Assembly (NCBI GenBank): GCA_029250925.1
Contig: JAQXEH010000012.1
Location: 1 to 64,000 of the forward strand
Reading direction: 5' to 3'
DNA length: 64,000 nt
From: Hellea sp.
Lineage (GTDB): Bacteria > Pseudomonadota > Alphaproteobacteria > Caulobacterales > Maricaulaceae
A model generated the notes under the pieces. It did no database searches and was not told the origin of the DNA. It saw only the letters and a list, made by a program, of their open reading frames with translations. Both the position numbers and the translations under genes were made by a program. How positions within the stretch are numbered: position 1 is the stretch's first letter; each line of letters begins with the position of its first letter. Below, piece by piece: positions 43,122 to 52,311 of the stretch.

Positions 43122-43858
43122 TGCTATCATCTTATGCTGTAGCTCCAACTATCATTCTGGATTTAGCTTTAATGGCAATCTTGATAATAGTTGCTTTTTC
43201 AATAGTTAGGATGCGTAGTTTATTCGCTATAGTTATGCTTCAGGGAGTTTACTCTTTAGTTTCAGCTGCTTGGTTTGTATCATTAGATGCGGTGGATGTT
43301 GCTTTCACAGAAGCTGCTGTGGGCGCTGGTGTTTCTACTGTATTAATGTTAGCTGCAATGTTGTTAGCGAATAGAAAGTCAGACCCTGTCCCTATATCCA
43401 AACAAATTGCGCCTCTATTGGTTGTAATAGTTGCAGGATTAGCGATGTTTTATGCAATTGGAGATATGCCAGCTTTTGGTGATGTAAATTCACCTGCTAA
43501 CACAGGTGTTGGAATGGACTATATTGAACGCACTACAAAAGAAATACATATCCCTAATGTTGTTACAGCCGTTTTGGCAAGTTACCGGGGTTATGATACA
43601 TTTGGTGAAGCAGTAGTTATTTTTTCAGCAGGGTTGGGCGTCCTCTTATTACTCGGTCTTAACGGAAATGCGGGCCGTTGGACAGCAAGTCCTAGTGGAC
43701 AGCACACTTACCCGCCTATGGCTCCATCTGCTAATTCGCGATTGAGAAGTTCACGCGATAATATTAAATCAGTAACAAGTTCTGCGGTTAAAAAAACTTC
43801 CGTAAGCACTGCCAGAAAGAGTAAAAAGAAGCGCTTTAAAGATAAAGGTGATAATTGA
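43118..43858 (+). CDS. MrpA C-terminal-like module (MbhD/MbhE, DUF4040)
   Basis: This 246-residue protein carries, as a separate gene, the part that in classical MrpA is fused behind the NuoL-like domain. The first 90 residues form MbhD-like (DUF4040) helices with RMRSLFAIVMLQGVYSLVSAAW and DVAFTEAAVGAGVSTVLMLAAMLL. An MbhE-like stretch follows (LLVVIVAGLAMFYAIG, TAVLASYRGYDTFGEAVVIFSAGLGVLLLLG). The last 60 residues are basic and probably cytoplasmic (KKTSVSTARKSKKKRFK). The glutamate in FTEAAVGAG is conserved in the family. Start and stop overlap both neighbours. Confidence 0.85.
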   Translation: MMLSSYAVAPTIILDLALMAILIIVAFSIVRMRSLFAIVMLQGVYSLVSAAWFVSLDAVDVAFTEAAVGAGVSTVLMLAAMLLANRKSDPVPISKQIAPLLVVIVAGLAMFYAIGDMPAFGDVNSPANTGVGMDYIERTTKEIHIPNVVTAVLASYRGYDTFGEAVVIFSAGLGVLLLLGLNGNAGRWTASPSGQHTYPPMAPSANSRLRSSRDNIKSVTSSAVKKTSVSTARKSKKKRFKDKGDN

Positions 43859-44298
43859 TGCACGATCCGCATGTAATTTTAAAAGTTATAAGTAAGTTTC
43901 TAGTGCCATTTATTGCATTGTTTGCTTTTTATGTTCAGTTCCATGGTGATTTCGGCCCTGGCGGGGGCTTTCAGGCTGGGGTTATACTTGCTTCTGCTGT
44001 CATTTTGTATGCGCTAATATTTGGTCTTGAGGCTGCAAAGAAAGCGTTCCCCCCGAGTTGGGTGAGAATAGGTATGTCTTCAGGTGTTTTGCTTTATGGA
44101 GGCACTGGAGTTCTTACTTGGATTTTAGGCGGTGACTTTTTATCTTACGGAGTGCTAGCCCATGATCCAGCTCATGGACAGCATTATGGTATAATAGCTG
44201 TAGAGCTAGGTGTTCTATGTTCTGTGACTACTGTAATGATTGCAATTTTTTATGCATTTGGTTCGCGGCAGCCTGAAGTAGATGAGGATAATTGGTAA
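43858..44298 (+). CDS. mrpB: Mrp/Mnh antiporter subunit B
   Basis: MrpB/MnhB of about 146 residues has four membrane helices and the family motif FYVQFHGDFGPGGGFQAGVILASA near residues 21-44, plus YGIIAVELGVLCSVTTVMIAIFY later. The start is ATG 43858, overlapping the previous stop (TGATG); a TTG three bases before is less likely. The end overlaps the mrpC ATG. Confidence 0.93.
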   Translation: MHDPHVILKVISKFLVPFIALFAFYVQFHGDFGPGGGFQAGVILASAVILYALIFGLEAAKKAFPPSWVRIGMSSGVLLYGGTGVLTWILGGDFLSYGVLAHDPAHGQHYGIIAVELGVLCSVTTVMIAIFYAFGSRQPEVDEDNW

Positions 44299-44759
44299 TG
44301 TCTTCTCTTATATTAGATCAATACAATTATGCAGTTGTAATAATTTTGATGATGACTGGCCTTTATGTCGTTTTTGCGAGTAGAAATTTAATAAAAAAAC
44401 TTGTTGGGCTATCCGTTTTCCAAACTTCTGTTTTTTTGCTTTATATAACGATTGGTAAAGTATCTGGAGGGCAACCCCCTATTGTTGAAAGTCATGGCAC
44501 TGATCACGTTAATTCAGAAACTACGCTTTTTGCGTCGATTGGCGAGCTGGAGTCAGTCGTGCAGTCGAGTTCTGGAGTCTTATATTCTAATCCTCTGCCA
44601 CACGTTTTAATTCTAACTGCAATTGTTGTCGGTGTTGCCACACTAGCAATAGGTTTGTCATTAGTAGTTCGTGTACGCGAGGTTTATGGGACTATTGAGG
44701 AGGATAAAATAGAAGAATATGACAGGATTTACTATAAAGAAATAATTGAAAGACAATGA
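44298..44759 (+). CDS. mrpC: Mrp/Mnh antiporter subunit C (NuoK-like)
   Basis: MrpC of about 153 residues resembles NuoK: three membrane helices with LYVVFASRNLIKKLVGLSVFQTSVFLLYITIG and the PLPHVLILTAIVVGVATLAIGLSLVVRV block near the end. A polar insertion of about 35 residues (VESHGTDHVNSE...) lies between helices 2 and 3 and is longer than I would expect for this family. The start is ATG 44298, sharing an A with the previous TAA. The stop overlaps the next gene by four bases. Confidence 0.9.
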   Translation: MSSLILDQYNYAVVIILMMTGLYVVFASRNLIKKLVGLSVFQTSVFLLYITIGKVSGGQPPIVESHGTDHVNSETTLFASIGELESVVQSSSGVLYSNPLPHVLILTAIVVGVATLAIGLSLVVRVREVYGTIEEDKIEEYDRIYYKEIIERQ

Positions 44760-46294
44760 GTTCTATGTCCTTATTTCCGCAGTGGATTTTTGAACAAGGT
44801 CCTGCCTTCCTAATTGTTCTTCCTCTATTAATGGGTGCAGTTACAGCGATATTACCTAATAGAAGTATGGCATGGTGGGTTACATTTTTCGTTACTTTAA
44901 TCTGTACCTACACCGCTTTTGGCCTTTTTCAGCATATTTATTTTGATGGCTTTTTGCTTTATACCATGGGTGGCTGGGCCCCGCCTCACGGAATATCATT
45001 GATCGTTGATGGATTAAGTGCTCCCATTTTACTTCTGATTTCTGTGATGGCAATGCTTACAGTTATTTATGCTTTACCTTCTTCAATTTCAGAAATTGAA
45101 CCTAAGAAAAGGGCACCTTTTTACGCAGCTTTTTTAATATGCTTTGCGGGTTTAATGGGAATGGTAATCACCGGAGATGCCTTCAATGTTTTCGTTTTTC
45201 TTGAGGTAAGTTCTATAAGCACTTATGTGCTTGTAGCGATGGGCGCCGCCCGTGACAGACGTTCTTTAGCGGCAGCTTATAACTACCTTATAATGGGTTC
45301 GATTGGTGCTACATTTTTTGTAATAGGGTTGGGTTTTCTATTCATGGAAACAGGAACCTTAAACATGGCAGAAATGTCTGCTATTCTATCTGAACTTAAT
45401 GGCGGTACTCGTGTGTCAAAGGTTGGTTATGGGTTTATAATAGTAGGTTTGGGACTTAAAATTGCGATGTTCCCGCTTCACACTTGGTTGCCCCGTGCCT
45501 ATGCATATGCTCCAACAAAAATTACAATTTTTTTGGCATCTACAGCCACTAAAGCGGCGATTTATTTGTTACTTAGGTTTACATTTACAGTTTTTGATCC
45601 AAGTTTTGATTACATTGCTGTAATGCTTAAATATCTAATTATGGGTGCTGCTATTGTAGGAATGGTCCTCGCATCGTTTCAGGCTATATTTCAAAGCGAT
45701 GTGCGTAGAGTGCTAGCCTATTCATCAGTCGCTCAAGTCGGTTATATTTTACTCGGGATTGGTATTGCAACGTCCTCCGGTCTAGCAGCGGGCTACTTAC
45801 ACCTCCTCAATCATGCAATTATCAAGGGCTGCTTATTTATATCAGTTGGAGCTTTCTGGTATCGTTTTGGGATCACTCGAGTTAGTGATTTTTCTGGCTT
45901 ATTTAAGACAATGCCATTGACCATGGGAGCATTTACATTAGGAGGTTTGTCATTAGTAGGCGTTCCATTTACTGCTGGTTTTGTTTCAAAGGTTAAATTG
46001 ATTTTAGCTGCAGCTGAACAAGAAATGTGGTGGGCAGTATTGGTAATTGTATTTAGTTCAGTTTTAGCAATTGTTTATATAGGCAGAATAATTATAGTAG
46101 CATATTTTGGGAGTCCACCCAAGATTAATGGTAGTACATTTATTAAGAATGAAGCCCCCTTTATGATGCTTTTTCCAATGTGGGTATTGGGATTAATGTC
46201 AATTGCCATTGGTGTAAATGCATTTGGAATAGGAGATGGTTTCGTTTCTGCCTCAGAGATTGCAGCATCAGTATTGCTCGGAGGTAGAGGTTAG
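44756..46294 (+). CDS. mrpD: Mrp antiporter subunit D (NuoL/M/N-like channel 1)
   Basis: This antiporter-like membrane protein of 512 residues has about 14 helices. Channel residues known from complex I are visible: the helix-5 glutamate in AFNVFVFLEVSSISTYV, the helix-7 lysine in GLKIAMFPLHTWLPRAYAYAP, and a helix-8 lysine in STATKAAIYLLL. The AYSSVAQVGYILLGIG and LLNHAIIKGCLFISVGA blocks complete the core. It is the first of three such subunits in the operon and the closest to MrpD by order (after C). It overlaps mrpC by four bases. Confidence 0.92.
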   Translation: MSSMSLFPQWIFEQGPAFLIVLPLLMGAVTAILPNRSMAWWVTFFVTLICTYTAFGLFQHIYFDGFLLYTMGGWAPPHGISLIVDGLSAPILLLISVMAMLTVIYALPSSISEIEPKKRAPFYAAFLICFAGLMGMVITGDAFNVFVFLEVSSISTYVLVAMGAARDRRSLAAAYNYLIMGSIGATFFVIGLGFLFMETGTLNMAEMSAILSELNGGTRVSKVGYGFIIVGLGLKIAMFPLHTWLPRAYAYAPTKITIFLASTATKAAIYLLLRFTFTVFDPSFDYIAVMLKYLIMGAAIVGMVLASFQAIFQSDVRRVLAYSSVAQVGYILLGIGIATSSGLAAGYLHLLNHAIIKGCLFISVGAFWYRFGITRVSDFSGLFKTMPLTMGAFTLGGLSLVGVPFTAGFVSKVKLILAAAEQEMWWAVLVIVFSSVLAIVYIGRIIIVAYFGSPPKINGSTFIKNEAPFMMLFPMWVLGLMSIAIGVNAFGIGDGFVSASEIAASVLLGGRG

Positions 46295-46295
46295 C

Positions 46296-47780
46296 ATGGA
46301 ATTCACTAATGAGTTAGCATTGCTTCTACTTTTGTTAATTCCCTTAATTGCGGGTGGCTTGATACCTTTATTTTCTAATCGCCCGAACATTAGGGAGGCA
46401 ATTACATTTTTAGCGGGCATACTACTTTTATTAAATGTATTCTTTTTATTGAATGCTATTAATTCAGGCGCAAAACCTGAATTATATTTATTCAGATTCG
46501 CTGGCAATTTCGATGTTAGGCTAGAGTTAGAGCCACTAGGTGCAATCTTTGCGGCAATTGCAAGTTCTTTATGGATTGTAAACTCGGTATTTACTTTAGG
46601 TTACATGAGGGGAAATAAAGAAAAAAAACAAACACGATTTTTTGGATTAGTAGCAATCGCTATTTTTGCTGCTATGGGAATAGCAGCCTCGGCCAACTTA
46701 ATAACATTATTTATATTTTATGAACTATTAACTATATCGACATTTCCTTTGGTGACTCATAAGGGTGATATGAAAGCAAAACGGGGCGGCACAATATATG
46801 CTTTGGTTTTGATGGGAACATCATTGATGTTTTTACTTCCAGCAATACTCGGTACGCATATAGTGGCAGGACATTCGGACTTTGCTGTTGGCGGAATTTT
46901 CCCAGCAGGAACTAGCAATTTTACTACATCTATTTTACTTTTATTATTTGTATTTGGTATCGGTAAGGCAGCCTTAATGCCGATGCACTTTTGGTTACCT
47001 AATGCAATGGTTGCGCCTACACCAGTATCAGCTCTTTTACATGCTGTAGCAGTTGTAAAAGCCGGTGTTTTTTCAGTTTTAAAGATAACTATATTTATTT
47101 TTGGCGAGTCTGTAATGGCGGACATGAATATGAGTACTTGCTTATCTTGGGTGGCAGCCATAACGATTGTGTTAGCTTCAATTATCGCCTTGAGAAAAGA
47201 TAATTTGAAAGCTAGGCTGGCTTATTCAACAGTTTCGCAACTAGCATATATTACACTTGCTGCGATGTTAGCCACACCAGCTGCATTTATAGGTGGAGCA
47301 TTACAAATTGTGATGCATGCTTGGGGAAAAATAACTTTATTTATGTGTGCTGGAGCAATTTATACCATCTCGCATAGAACAGAAGTATCTAAACTTGATG
47401 GCCTAGGTAGAACTATGCCTTGGGTGTTTGGTGCATTTCTAGTTGCTTCTATTTCAATTATAGGCATACCTCCTATGGGTGGATCTTGGCCAAAATACTT
47501 TTTGATTGTAGGGGCTCTAGAGAGCGGAAAAGGTATTCTAACTGCTGCTCTTGTACTTTCGTCTATCCTAAATATTGTTTACCTAATCCCAATTTCTATT
47601 AGGGCTTTTTTGAAACCTCCCAAAGATATTTCAGTGGATAATGGTTTAATAGAGGTAAGAAAGAAAAATATATGGGTAATAGTGCCCCCAGTGATTTCAG
47701 CTGCTGGAGCTTTCATTTTATTCTTTTATGTAGGAAGCATTATTGACTTCTTGCAGCCTGTAGTTTCAGTAGGTGAATAG
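46296..47780 (+). CDS. Mrp antiporter channel subunit 2 (NuoL/M/N-like)
   Basis: This second proton-channel-type subunit has 494 residues. The helix-5 glutamate is in LFIFYELLTISTFPLV, the lysine is in GIGKAALMPMHFWLPNAMVAPTPVSALLHAVAVVKAG, and a late-helix lysine is in MHAWGKITLFMCAGAIY. The start ATG 46296 lies one base after the previous stop; a longer frame start at 46236 would lie inside the previous gene. It could correspond to the N-terminal half of MrpA or to a second MrpD. Confidence 0.9.
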   Translation: MEFTNELALLLLLLIPLIAGGLIPLFSNRPNIREAITFLAGILLLLNVFFLLNAINSGAKPELYLFRFAGNFDVRLELEPLGAIFAAIASSLWIVNSVFTLGYMRGNKEKKQTRFFGLVAIAIFAAMGIAASANLITLFIFYELLTISTFPLVTHKGDMKAKRGGTIYALVLMGTSLMFLLPAILGTHIVAGHSDFAVGGIFPAGTSNFTTSILLLLFVFGIGKAALMPMHFWLPNAMVAPTPVSALLHAVAVVKAGVFSVLKITIFIFGESVMADMNMSTCLSWVAAITIVLASIIALRKDNLKARLAYSTVSQLAYITLAAMLATPAAFIGGALQIVMHAWGKITLFMCAGAIYTISHRTEVSKLDGLGRTMPWVFGAFLVASISIIGIPPMGGSWPKYFLIVGALESGKGILTAALVLSSILNIVYLIPISIRAFLKPPKDISVDNGLIEVRKKNIWVIVPPVISAAGAFILFFYVGSIIDFLQPVVSVGE

Positions 47781-47782
47781 TT

Positions 47783-48148
47783 ATGAGTTTAATTAAAAAA
47801 TCAAATCAGCTAGGCAAAGCAATAGATAAACAAGAAGATATCCATCCTTTTGCCATTCCATTTCTTTGGTTAGGGAAAAAGAAAGTAATAGATAACTTCA
47901 TATGGTTTCCTTTTTCCGGTTTAATACTTATGATACTGATAGGTTTTTTATACCCTCAAAAACACCCTGCTCCTTGGGATGTTGTACCAGGCTCTTGGGC
48001 TTTAATAGGGTTTGTTTCATATAGTTTAATAGTTTTGTGTGCTAAACCCCTTACTTTTCTTCTGGCTCGCCCTGAGAGTTACTATGGAGAAGGAGGGCTG
48101 TTAGATCCCGAATTTTCGGTAGAAAATGTGGAAGATGGACATGATTGA
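47783..48148 (+). CDS. Small membrane protein in the Mrp operon, unknown function
   Basis: I do not recognise a named family. The 121-residue product has two hydrophobic helices (about residues 41-60, FIWFPFSGLILMILIGFLY, and about 75-97, ALIGFVSYSLIVLCAKPLTFLLA) with charged ends. Tightly packed within the operon (two bases after one antiporter subunit, overlapping the next), it is probably a structural accessory of the complex. It may stand where a linker between two antiporter modules is needed. No enzymatic motif is seen. Confidence 0.7.
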   Translation: MSLIKKSNQLGKAIDKQEDIHPFAIPFLWLGKKKVIDNFIWFPFSGLILMILIGFLYPQKHPAPWDVVPGSWALIGFVSYSLIVLCAKPLTFLLARPESYYGEGGLLDPEFSVENVEDGHD

Positions 48149-49892
48149 TATTCTACAAATTAACCCTGGAATTTGGCTTATACTATCTGGTATTATCTGC
48201 ACACTAGTTCCTAATGGCCCTTTAACTCAACTAACTCGCAAATGCTTGGTGATCGGAGCGCCTGTATTTACTGCTTTTATGATAACCCAAATTTTTACTT
48301 CTGACATTGTTGTAGCAGGTCTAATTACTATTGCAGATATAGAGCTGACAACCTTACGCATTGATAGTCTATCAATGGTTTGGGGTTACCTTTTTTGTTT
48401 AATCGGAGTACTCAACGGTATTTTTGGCCTGCATGAAAAATGTAGGATTACTGATAGTTCTGCTTTAATTTATTCAGGTGCTGCAATAGCTGGAGTCCTC
48501 TCCGGCGATCTTTTAACTTTATTTCTCTTTTGGGAGCTAACTGCCATTTCATCTGTATTTTTAGTATGGCGAGGTGGAGAGCACGCATACGCAGCTGGAG
48601 TTCGATATCTGGCTTTACATGTATTGTCTGGTGTTATTTTACTAATTGGGGCAGTTATTCATGCAAGGTTTAACGGTGGAAGTTATGTTTTCAACCACAT
48701 TGGTTTACAAAACCTTGGTGGTTGGCTCATATTACTCGCCATTGGTATTAAATGCGGTTTTCCTTTTTTGCACATGTGGATGCAAGATGCGTACCCGAAG
48801 GCGTCCATTACAGGTACAGTAATATTATCTGCATTCACCACTAAAATGGCTATCTACACTTTAGCAAGAGGGTATGTCGGAACAGAAATATTAATTTATA
48901 TTGGGGCGGTGATGACATGTTTCCCTGTATTTTTTGCGTTGGTTGAAAATGATCTTAGAAGAGTATTATCATTTTCTTTAAATAATCAATTAGGCTTCAT
49001 GGTTTGTGGTATTGGCATAGGTACTGAATTAGCAATTAATGGCGTTGTAGGGCAAGTTTTTGTTCACGTGATATTTAAAAGTTTGCTATTTATGTCTATC
49101 GGCGCAGTTATCTACCGTGTCGGTACTGCGAAAGCTTCTGAATTAGGTGGTTTGTTTCGCTCAATGCCAATAACTGCATTATTTTGTTTAATTGGTGCTG
49201 GCTCAATAGCTGCGTTCCCATTGTTGGCCGCATTTGTCACAAAGGCGATGATTATAAGCTCTGTTATTTATGAGGCACACCATAATTCAGTTTTATATTT
49301 AATAGCAGCAATGTTATTGTTTGCATCTGCTGGTGTTATGGAACACTCGGGAATAAAAGTTCCTTATTTCACGTTCTTTAGCCATGATAGTGGACGTAGA
49401 GTTAAGGAAGCTCCTTGGAATATGTTGGTAGCTATGGGTCTTGCAGCTTCACTTTGTATATTTTTAGCTTTTCCTTGGGGGGGATACCAAATGCTGTATG
49501 ATCTTTTGCCCTATGAGGCTGACTATAAGCCTTATACAGTAGATCATGTAGTGTTTCAGCTGCAATTATTATTTGCAGCGATTACGGCATTCTGTATTTT
49601 GAAAAAATCAGGTTTATATCCTGCAGAAAAACGATCTGAGATTCTAGACTTTGACTGGTTTTATAGAAAATGTGGTTTCCATATAGTTAAGTCAATTAAC
49701 CGAGCATGGAACGCCCTTGATGCGAGACTGTTTAGCACTACCAGAGATGTATCCAATTCTATTAACAGGCGCTTGTATGGAGTATTTAGTCCAATCGGTG
49801 GTTTTAGTAAAACAGCACCTAGCGGACTATCCGCTGTAATGACCGCGGCTATGCTTATATTGGTGCTTATTTTGGTATACTTCGTAAGGTAA
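48141..49892 (+). CDS. Mrp antiporter channel subunit 3 (NuoL/MrpA-like)
   Basis: This third channel-type subunit of about 583 residues keeps the helix-5 glutamate in LTLFLFWELTAISSVFLVW, the lysine in AIGIKCGFPFLHMWMQDAYPKA, a second lysine in AFTTKMAIYTLARGY and a late lysine in HVIFKSLLFMSIGAVIY. A C-terminal extension of about 100 residues, amphipathic then ending with one more helix, follows residue 480. Start candidates ATG 48126, 48135 and 48141 lie close together; 48141 has GGAAG about eight bases upstream. It overlaps the small membrane protein by a few bases and ends the operon. Confidence 0.88.
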   Translation: MIDILQINPGIWLILSGIICTLVPNGPLTQLTRKCLVIGAPVFTAFMITQIFTSDIVVAGLITIADIELTTLRIDSLSMVWGYLFCLIGVLNGIFGLHEKCRITDSSALIYSGAAIAGVLSGDLLTLFLFWELTAISSVFLVWRGGEHAYAAGVRYLALHVLSGVILLIGAVIHARFNGGSYVFNHIGLQNLGGWLILLAIGIKCGFPFLHMWMQDAYPKASITGTVILSAFTTKMAIYTLARGYVGTEILIYIGAVMTCFPVFFALVENDLRRVLSFSLNNQLGFMVCGIGIGTELAINGVVGQVFVHVIFKSLLFMSIGAVIYRVGTAKASELGGLFRSMPITALFCLIGAGSIAAFPLLAAFVTKAMIISSVIYEAHHNSVLYLIAAMLLFASAGVMEHSGIKVPYFTFFSHDSGRRVKEAPWNMLVAMGLAASLCIFLAFPWGGYQMLYDLLPYEADYKPYTVDHVVFQLQLLFAAITAFCILKKSGLYPAEKRSEILDFDWFYRKCGFHIVKSINRAWNALDARLFSTTRDVSNSINRRLYGVFSPIGGFSKTAPSGLSAVMTAAMLILVLILVYFVR

Positions 49893-49938
49893 ATATTATT
49901 CTTATTCTTAGAATTGAATCGGTTCCGTAATAAAAAAT

Positions 49939-49961
49939 AAGGTTAATTCCTTGTTAACCTT
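49939..49961. repeat. Inverted repeat after the Mrp operon
   Basis: AAGGTTAA and TTAACCTT form an 8-bp perfect stem with a seven-base loop, 46 bases after the last Mrp gene and about 100 bases before the PAS gene. No T run follows, so it may be a weak terminator or a protein-binding dyad. Confidence 0.4.
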
Positions 49962-50058
49962 TGAATTAAACTAACAAGTCCTTGCCATAAGCACATCCCT
50001 GACTCACTTATAGTCTAAGTTATTAAAGCTTAGTATAAAACGTTCAAAGGGGTTGTCG

Positions 50059-50565
50059 GTGCTTTCTGATGATAATGTTCTTCACCAAATGGTTTTGCCA
50101 GAGCAACAAAGCTTTTATAATTATTGGCTGAGTAAATGTGACGGAGATATGTTTCCATCAAGGGGGGATATTTTTCCAAGTGATATTTCTAAGCAACTCC
50201 CAATGACTAGTATTATCAATGTGGAGAACGATAAAGAACGAAGGTTCAAATACAGACTAGCTGGGACTGGTTTTTGGAAACTATATAAAAGTGAGATACA
50301 AGGCAAATTTATAGATGAGCTACCTATTGGCGATCGCTCGGATTATTGGAACCGAGTGCTTGGGCAAGTAGTTGATAAGCGTAAACCGTATGCGGGTGTA
50401 ACTCAGCCAGGAACAATAAATGCTTCGAACTACGCTTTATTTTGGGTTAGGTTACCTATTTCTGACAACAAGAAAGATATTAACCTTATACTTGGTTATG
50501 ATCATTTAGTAAAAATTTCTGAAGTAAAGCAAGATCAATCAAGATTTGGTTTGATGTCTGCTTAA
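50059..50565 (+). CDS. PAS domain protein (PAS_5 type)
   Basis: This cytosolic protein of 168 residues is mostly a single PAS fold (about residues 20-150), with RFKYRLAGTGFWKLYKSEIQGKFIDEL and the C-terminal strands YALFWVRLPISDNKKDINLILGYDHL. PAS_5 proteins are common in Alphaproteobacteria and usually lack an output domain; this one also lacks a kinase, cyclase or DNA-binding part. The start GTG 50059 has AAAGGGG six bases upstream. Its sensory ligand and partner are unknown. Confidence 0.8.
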   Translation: MLSDDNVLHQMVLPEQQSFYNYWLSKCDGDMFPSRGDIFPSDISKQLPMTSIINVENDKERRFKYRLAGTGFWKLYKSEIQGKFIDELPIGDRSDYWNRVLGQVVDKRKPYAGVTQPGTINASNYALFWVRLPISDNKKDINLILGYDHLVKISEVKQDQSRFGLMSA

Positions 50566-50638
50566 AAAACTTTGTTTACTAAAAAGTGATAAAGATAATT
50601 TAGTTGGCTCTTGTTATACATTTTTTTATTCTTAAATT

Positions 50639-51526
50639 ATGTTAATGGCTAAAGACCCCTATAAATTACTAAATGTACCAACCACTGCTAACGATGCAGA
50701 AATTCAAAAAGCTTATAGGTTATTAGCTAAAAAATATCATCCGGATGTAAATAAAGATAAGCCTTTAATGGCAGAAAAATTCAAAGAAATTTCCGCAGCC
50801 TACACTTTATTATCGGATAAAGAGATGAGAAGGAATTACGACAAAGGCCAAATTGATGGCTCTGGGCAGCAAAAAAGTCCTTTTGGCTATGGAGGAGGGG
50901 GGTATAGCTCGGGTTTCTCTGGTATGGGCGCGCAAGACGATATGGCAAGTATGTTTTCATCTCTGTTCGGTATGAATATGGGTGGCATGCGTGGCGGTAT
51001 GCAGCAAAGACATCAGCCACCACAAAAAGGTGCAGACCTAAGATATAAAATTAATATTCCCCTAAGTAATGCCTTAAAAGGAGGGTCTAAAAGATTATCA
51101 CCTGGTTTAATCGTTAAAATACCAAAGGGTGTTGAAAGTGGTCAGGTATTGAGGATTAAAAATAAGGGAAGACCTGGAACCAACGGAGGTCCTAGCGGGG
51201 ATGTTAAGGTTGAAGTTTCCGTAGACCCTCATAAAAACTTAAAAAGAAACGGGAAAAAGTTATTACTTAATCTACCTATCTCACTTGAAGAGGCTCTCTA
51301 CGGGTGTAAAATTTTACTACCCTTACCAAGCGGTGAAGTGGAGTTTAAAGTTCCTGAAGGTTCAAATACTGGGCAAAAAATGCGATTAAGCGGTAAAGGA
51401 GTAAATGGCGGTGATTTAATAATCACGCTTAAGATAACCTTGTCAGATGAAGAAATAAAAAATTTAAAGGGATGGCCGGGTTTAAAAAATAAATTAGATT
51501 ATAAATATCGCAGGGGTCTTATTTAA
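50639..51526 (+). CDS. DnaJ/CbpA-like co-chaperone
   Basis: This co-chaperone of 295 residues has an N-terminal J domain (about residues 5-70) with HPD in KKYHPDVNKD, a Gly/Phe-rich linker (FGYGGGGYSSGFSGMG), and two DnaJ C-terminal substrate-binding domains (about 130-290: LSPGLIVKIPKGVESGQVLRIKNKG, HKNLKRNGKKLLLNLPISLEEAL, FKVPEGSNTGQKMRLSGKG). The zinc-finger of true DnaJ is absent, so it is a CbpA-like type II J protein that assists DnaK. No strong ribosome-binding site is seen before the ATG. Confidence 0.9.
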   Translation: MLMAKDPYKLLNVPTTANDAEIQKAYRLLAKKYHPDVNKDKPLMAEKFKEISAAYTLLSDKEMRRNYDKGQIDGSGQQKSPFGYGGGGYSSGFSGMGAQDDMASMFSSLFGMNMGGMRGGMQQRHQPPQKGADLRYKINIPLSNALKGGSKRLSPGLIVKIPKGVESGQVLRIKNKGRPGTNGGPSGDVKVEVSVDPHKNLKRNGKKLLLNLPISLEEALYGCKILLPLPSGEVEFKVPEGSNTGQKMRLSGKGVNGGDLIITLKITLSDEEIKNLKGWPGLKNKLDYKYRRGLI

Positions 51527-51581
51527 AAGATTTTTTATGAAACCACCGATTTATTTATTATTTTAATTTTGAAGGTAAAAT

Positions 51582-52223
51582 ATGAGTAACGAAAATATTA
51601 TTCATACTGAATTCAGAGGACATGAGGCAGCTAGATTAATTTCCCCATCGGTAGAGAGGAATAAAATACCTATTGGTAACGCTTTAGTGAATTTTTTGCC
51701 AAAAGGAGCAAATATTCTTGAGGTAGCATCAGGAACTGGTGAGCATGCCATACATTTTTGTGGTTTAAGACCTGACATACATTGGCAACCTTCTGATCCG
51801 GATAGTGAAAGTAGAAAGAGTCAAGATGAATGGTCACGAGACTTCAGGGACCAAATTAATTTATCTCATAATATAAGCACTTTAAAACCAAATTGGGCCA
51901 ATAGATTAAATAATTATGATATCGTGTTTTGTGCTAATATGATCCATATTGCTCCATGGTCTGCGACAGTTGGATTAATAGAGGGAAGTTATAGTGTTTT
52001 ACAGAGATTTGGTATGCTGGTTTTGTATGGTCCATTTTTAGATGGAAAAAATTCAGCACATTCTAATCTTAGGTTTGATGAAAGGTTAAAAGGTCAAAAC
52101 TCTTGTTGGGGTGTCAGGGAGATTAATGATATATGTAATGTTTCAAATGTTTATGGTTTTAAACTTTACAAAACTATAAATATGCCAAGTAATAATAAAA
52201 TACTTATTTTTAAAAAACTATAA
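51582..52223 (+). CDS. DUF938 SAM-dependent methyltransferase-like protein
   Basis: This 213-residue protein of the DUF938 family has a class I methyltransferase fold. The SAM-binding motif I is ILEVASGTGEHAIHF near residues 46-60, followed by WQPSDPD and FCANMIHIAPW. N-terminal SPSVERNKIPI is a family mark. The substrate is unknown for the family. It has a good GAAGGTAAA-ATG start and precedes the protease gene, with a weak terminator between. Confidence 0.87.
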   Translation: MSNENIIHTEFRGHEAARLISPSVERNKIPIGNALVNFLPKGANILEVASGTGEHAIHFCGLRPDIHWQPSDPDSESRKSQDEWSRDFRDQINLSHNISTLKPNWANRLNNYDIVFCANMIHIAPWSATVGLIEGSYSVLQRFGMLVLYGPFLDGKNSAHSNLRFDERLKGQNSCWGVREINDICNVSNVYGFKLYKTINMPSNNKILIFKKL

Positions 52224-52234
52224 TAACAGCAAAC

Positions 52235-52256
52235 ATTACATTTTTGTAATTTTTTC
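52235..52256 (+). terminator. Weak terminator after the DUF938 gene
   Basis: ATTACA and TGTAAT make a 6-bp AT-rich stem with a four-base loop, followed by a T tract (TTTTTC). The short stem makes the call moderate. Confidence 0.5.
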
Positions 52257-52311
52257 GTCATAATCAGGTTATGTTCATATCACCATATTGGTCTTAGCAA
52301 TGGAGGTTATT

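Noticed and set aside
46757..47161. 134-codon minus-strand frame inside the second Mrp channel gene
   Set aside because: It is the reverse complement of a conserved membrane protein gene and has no start signal.
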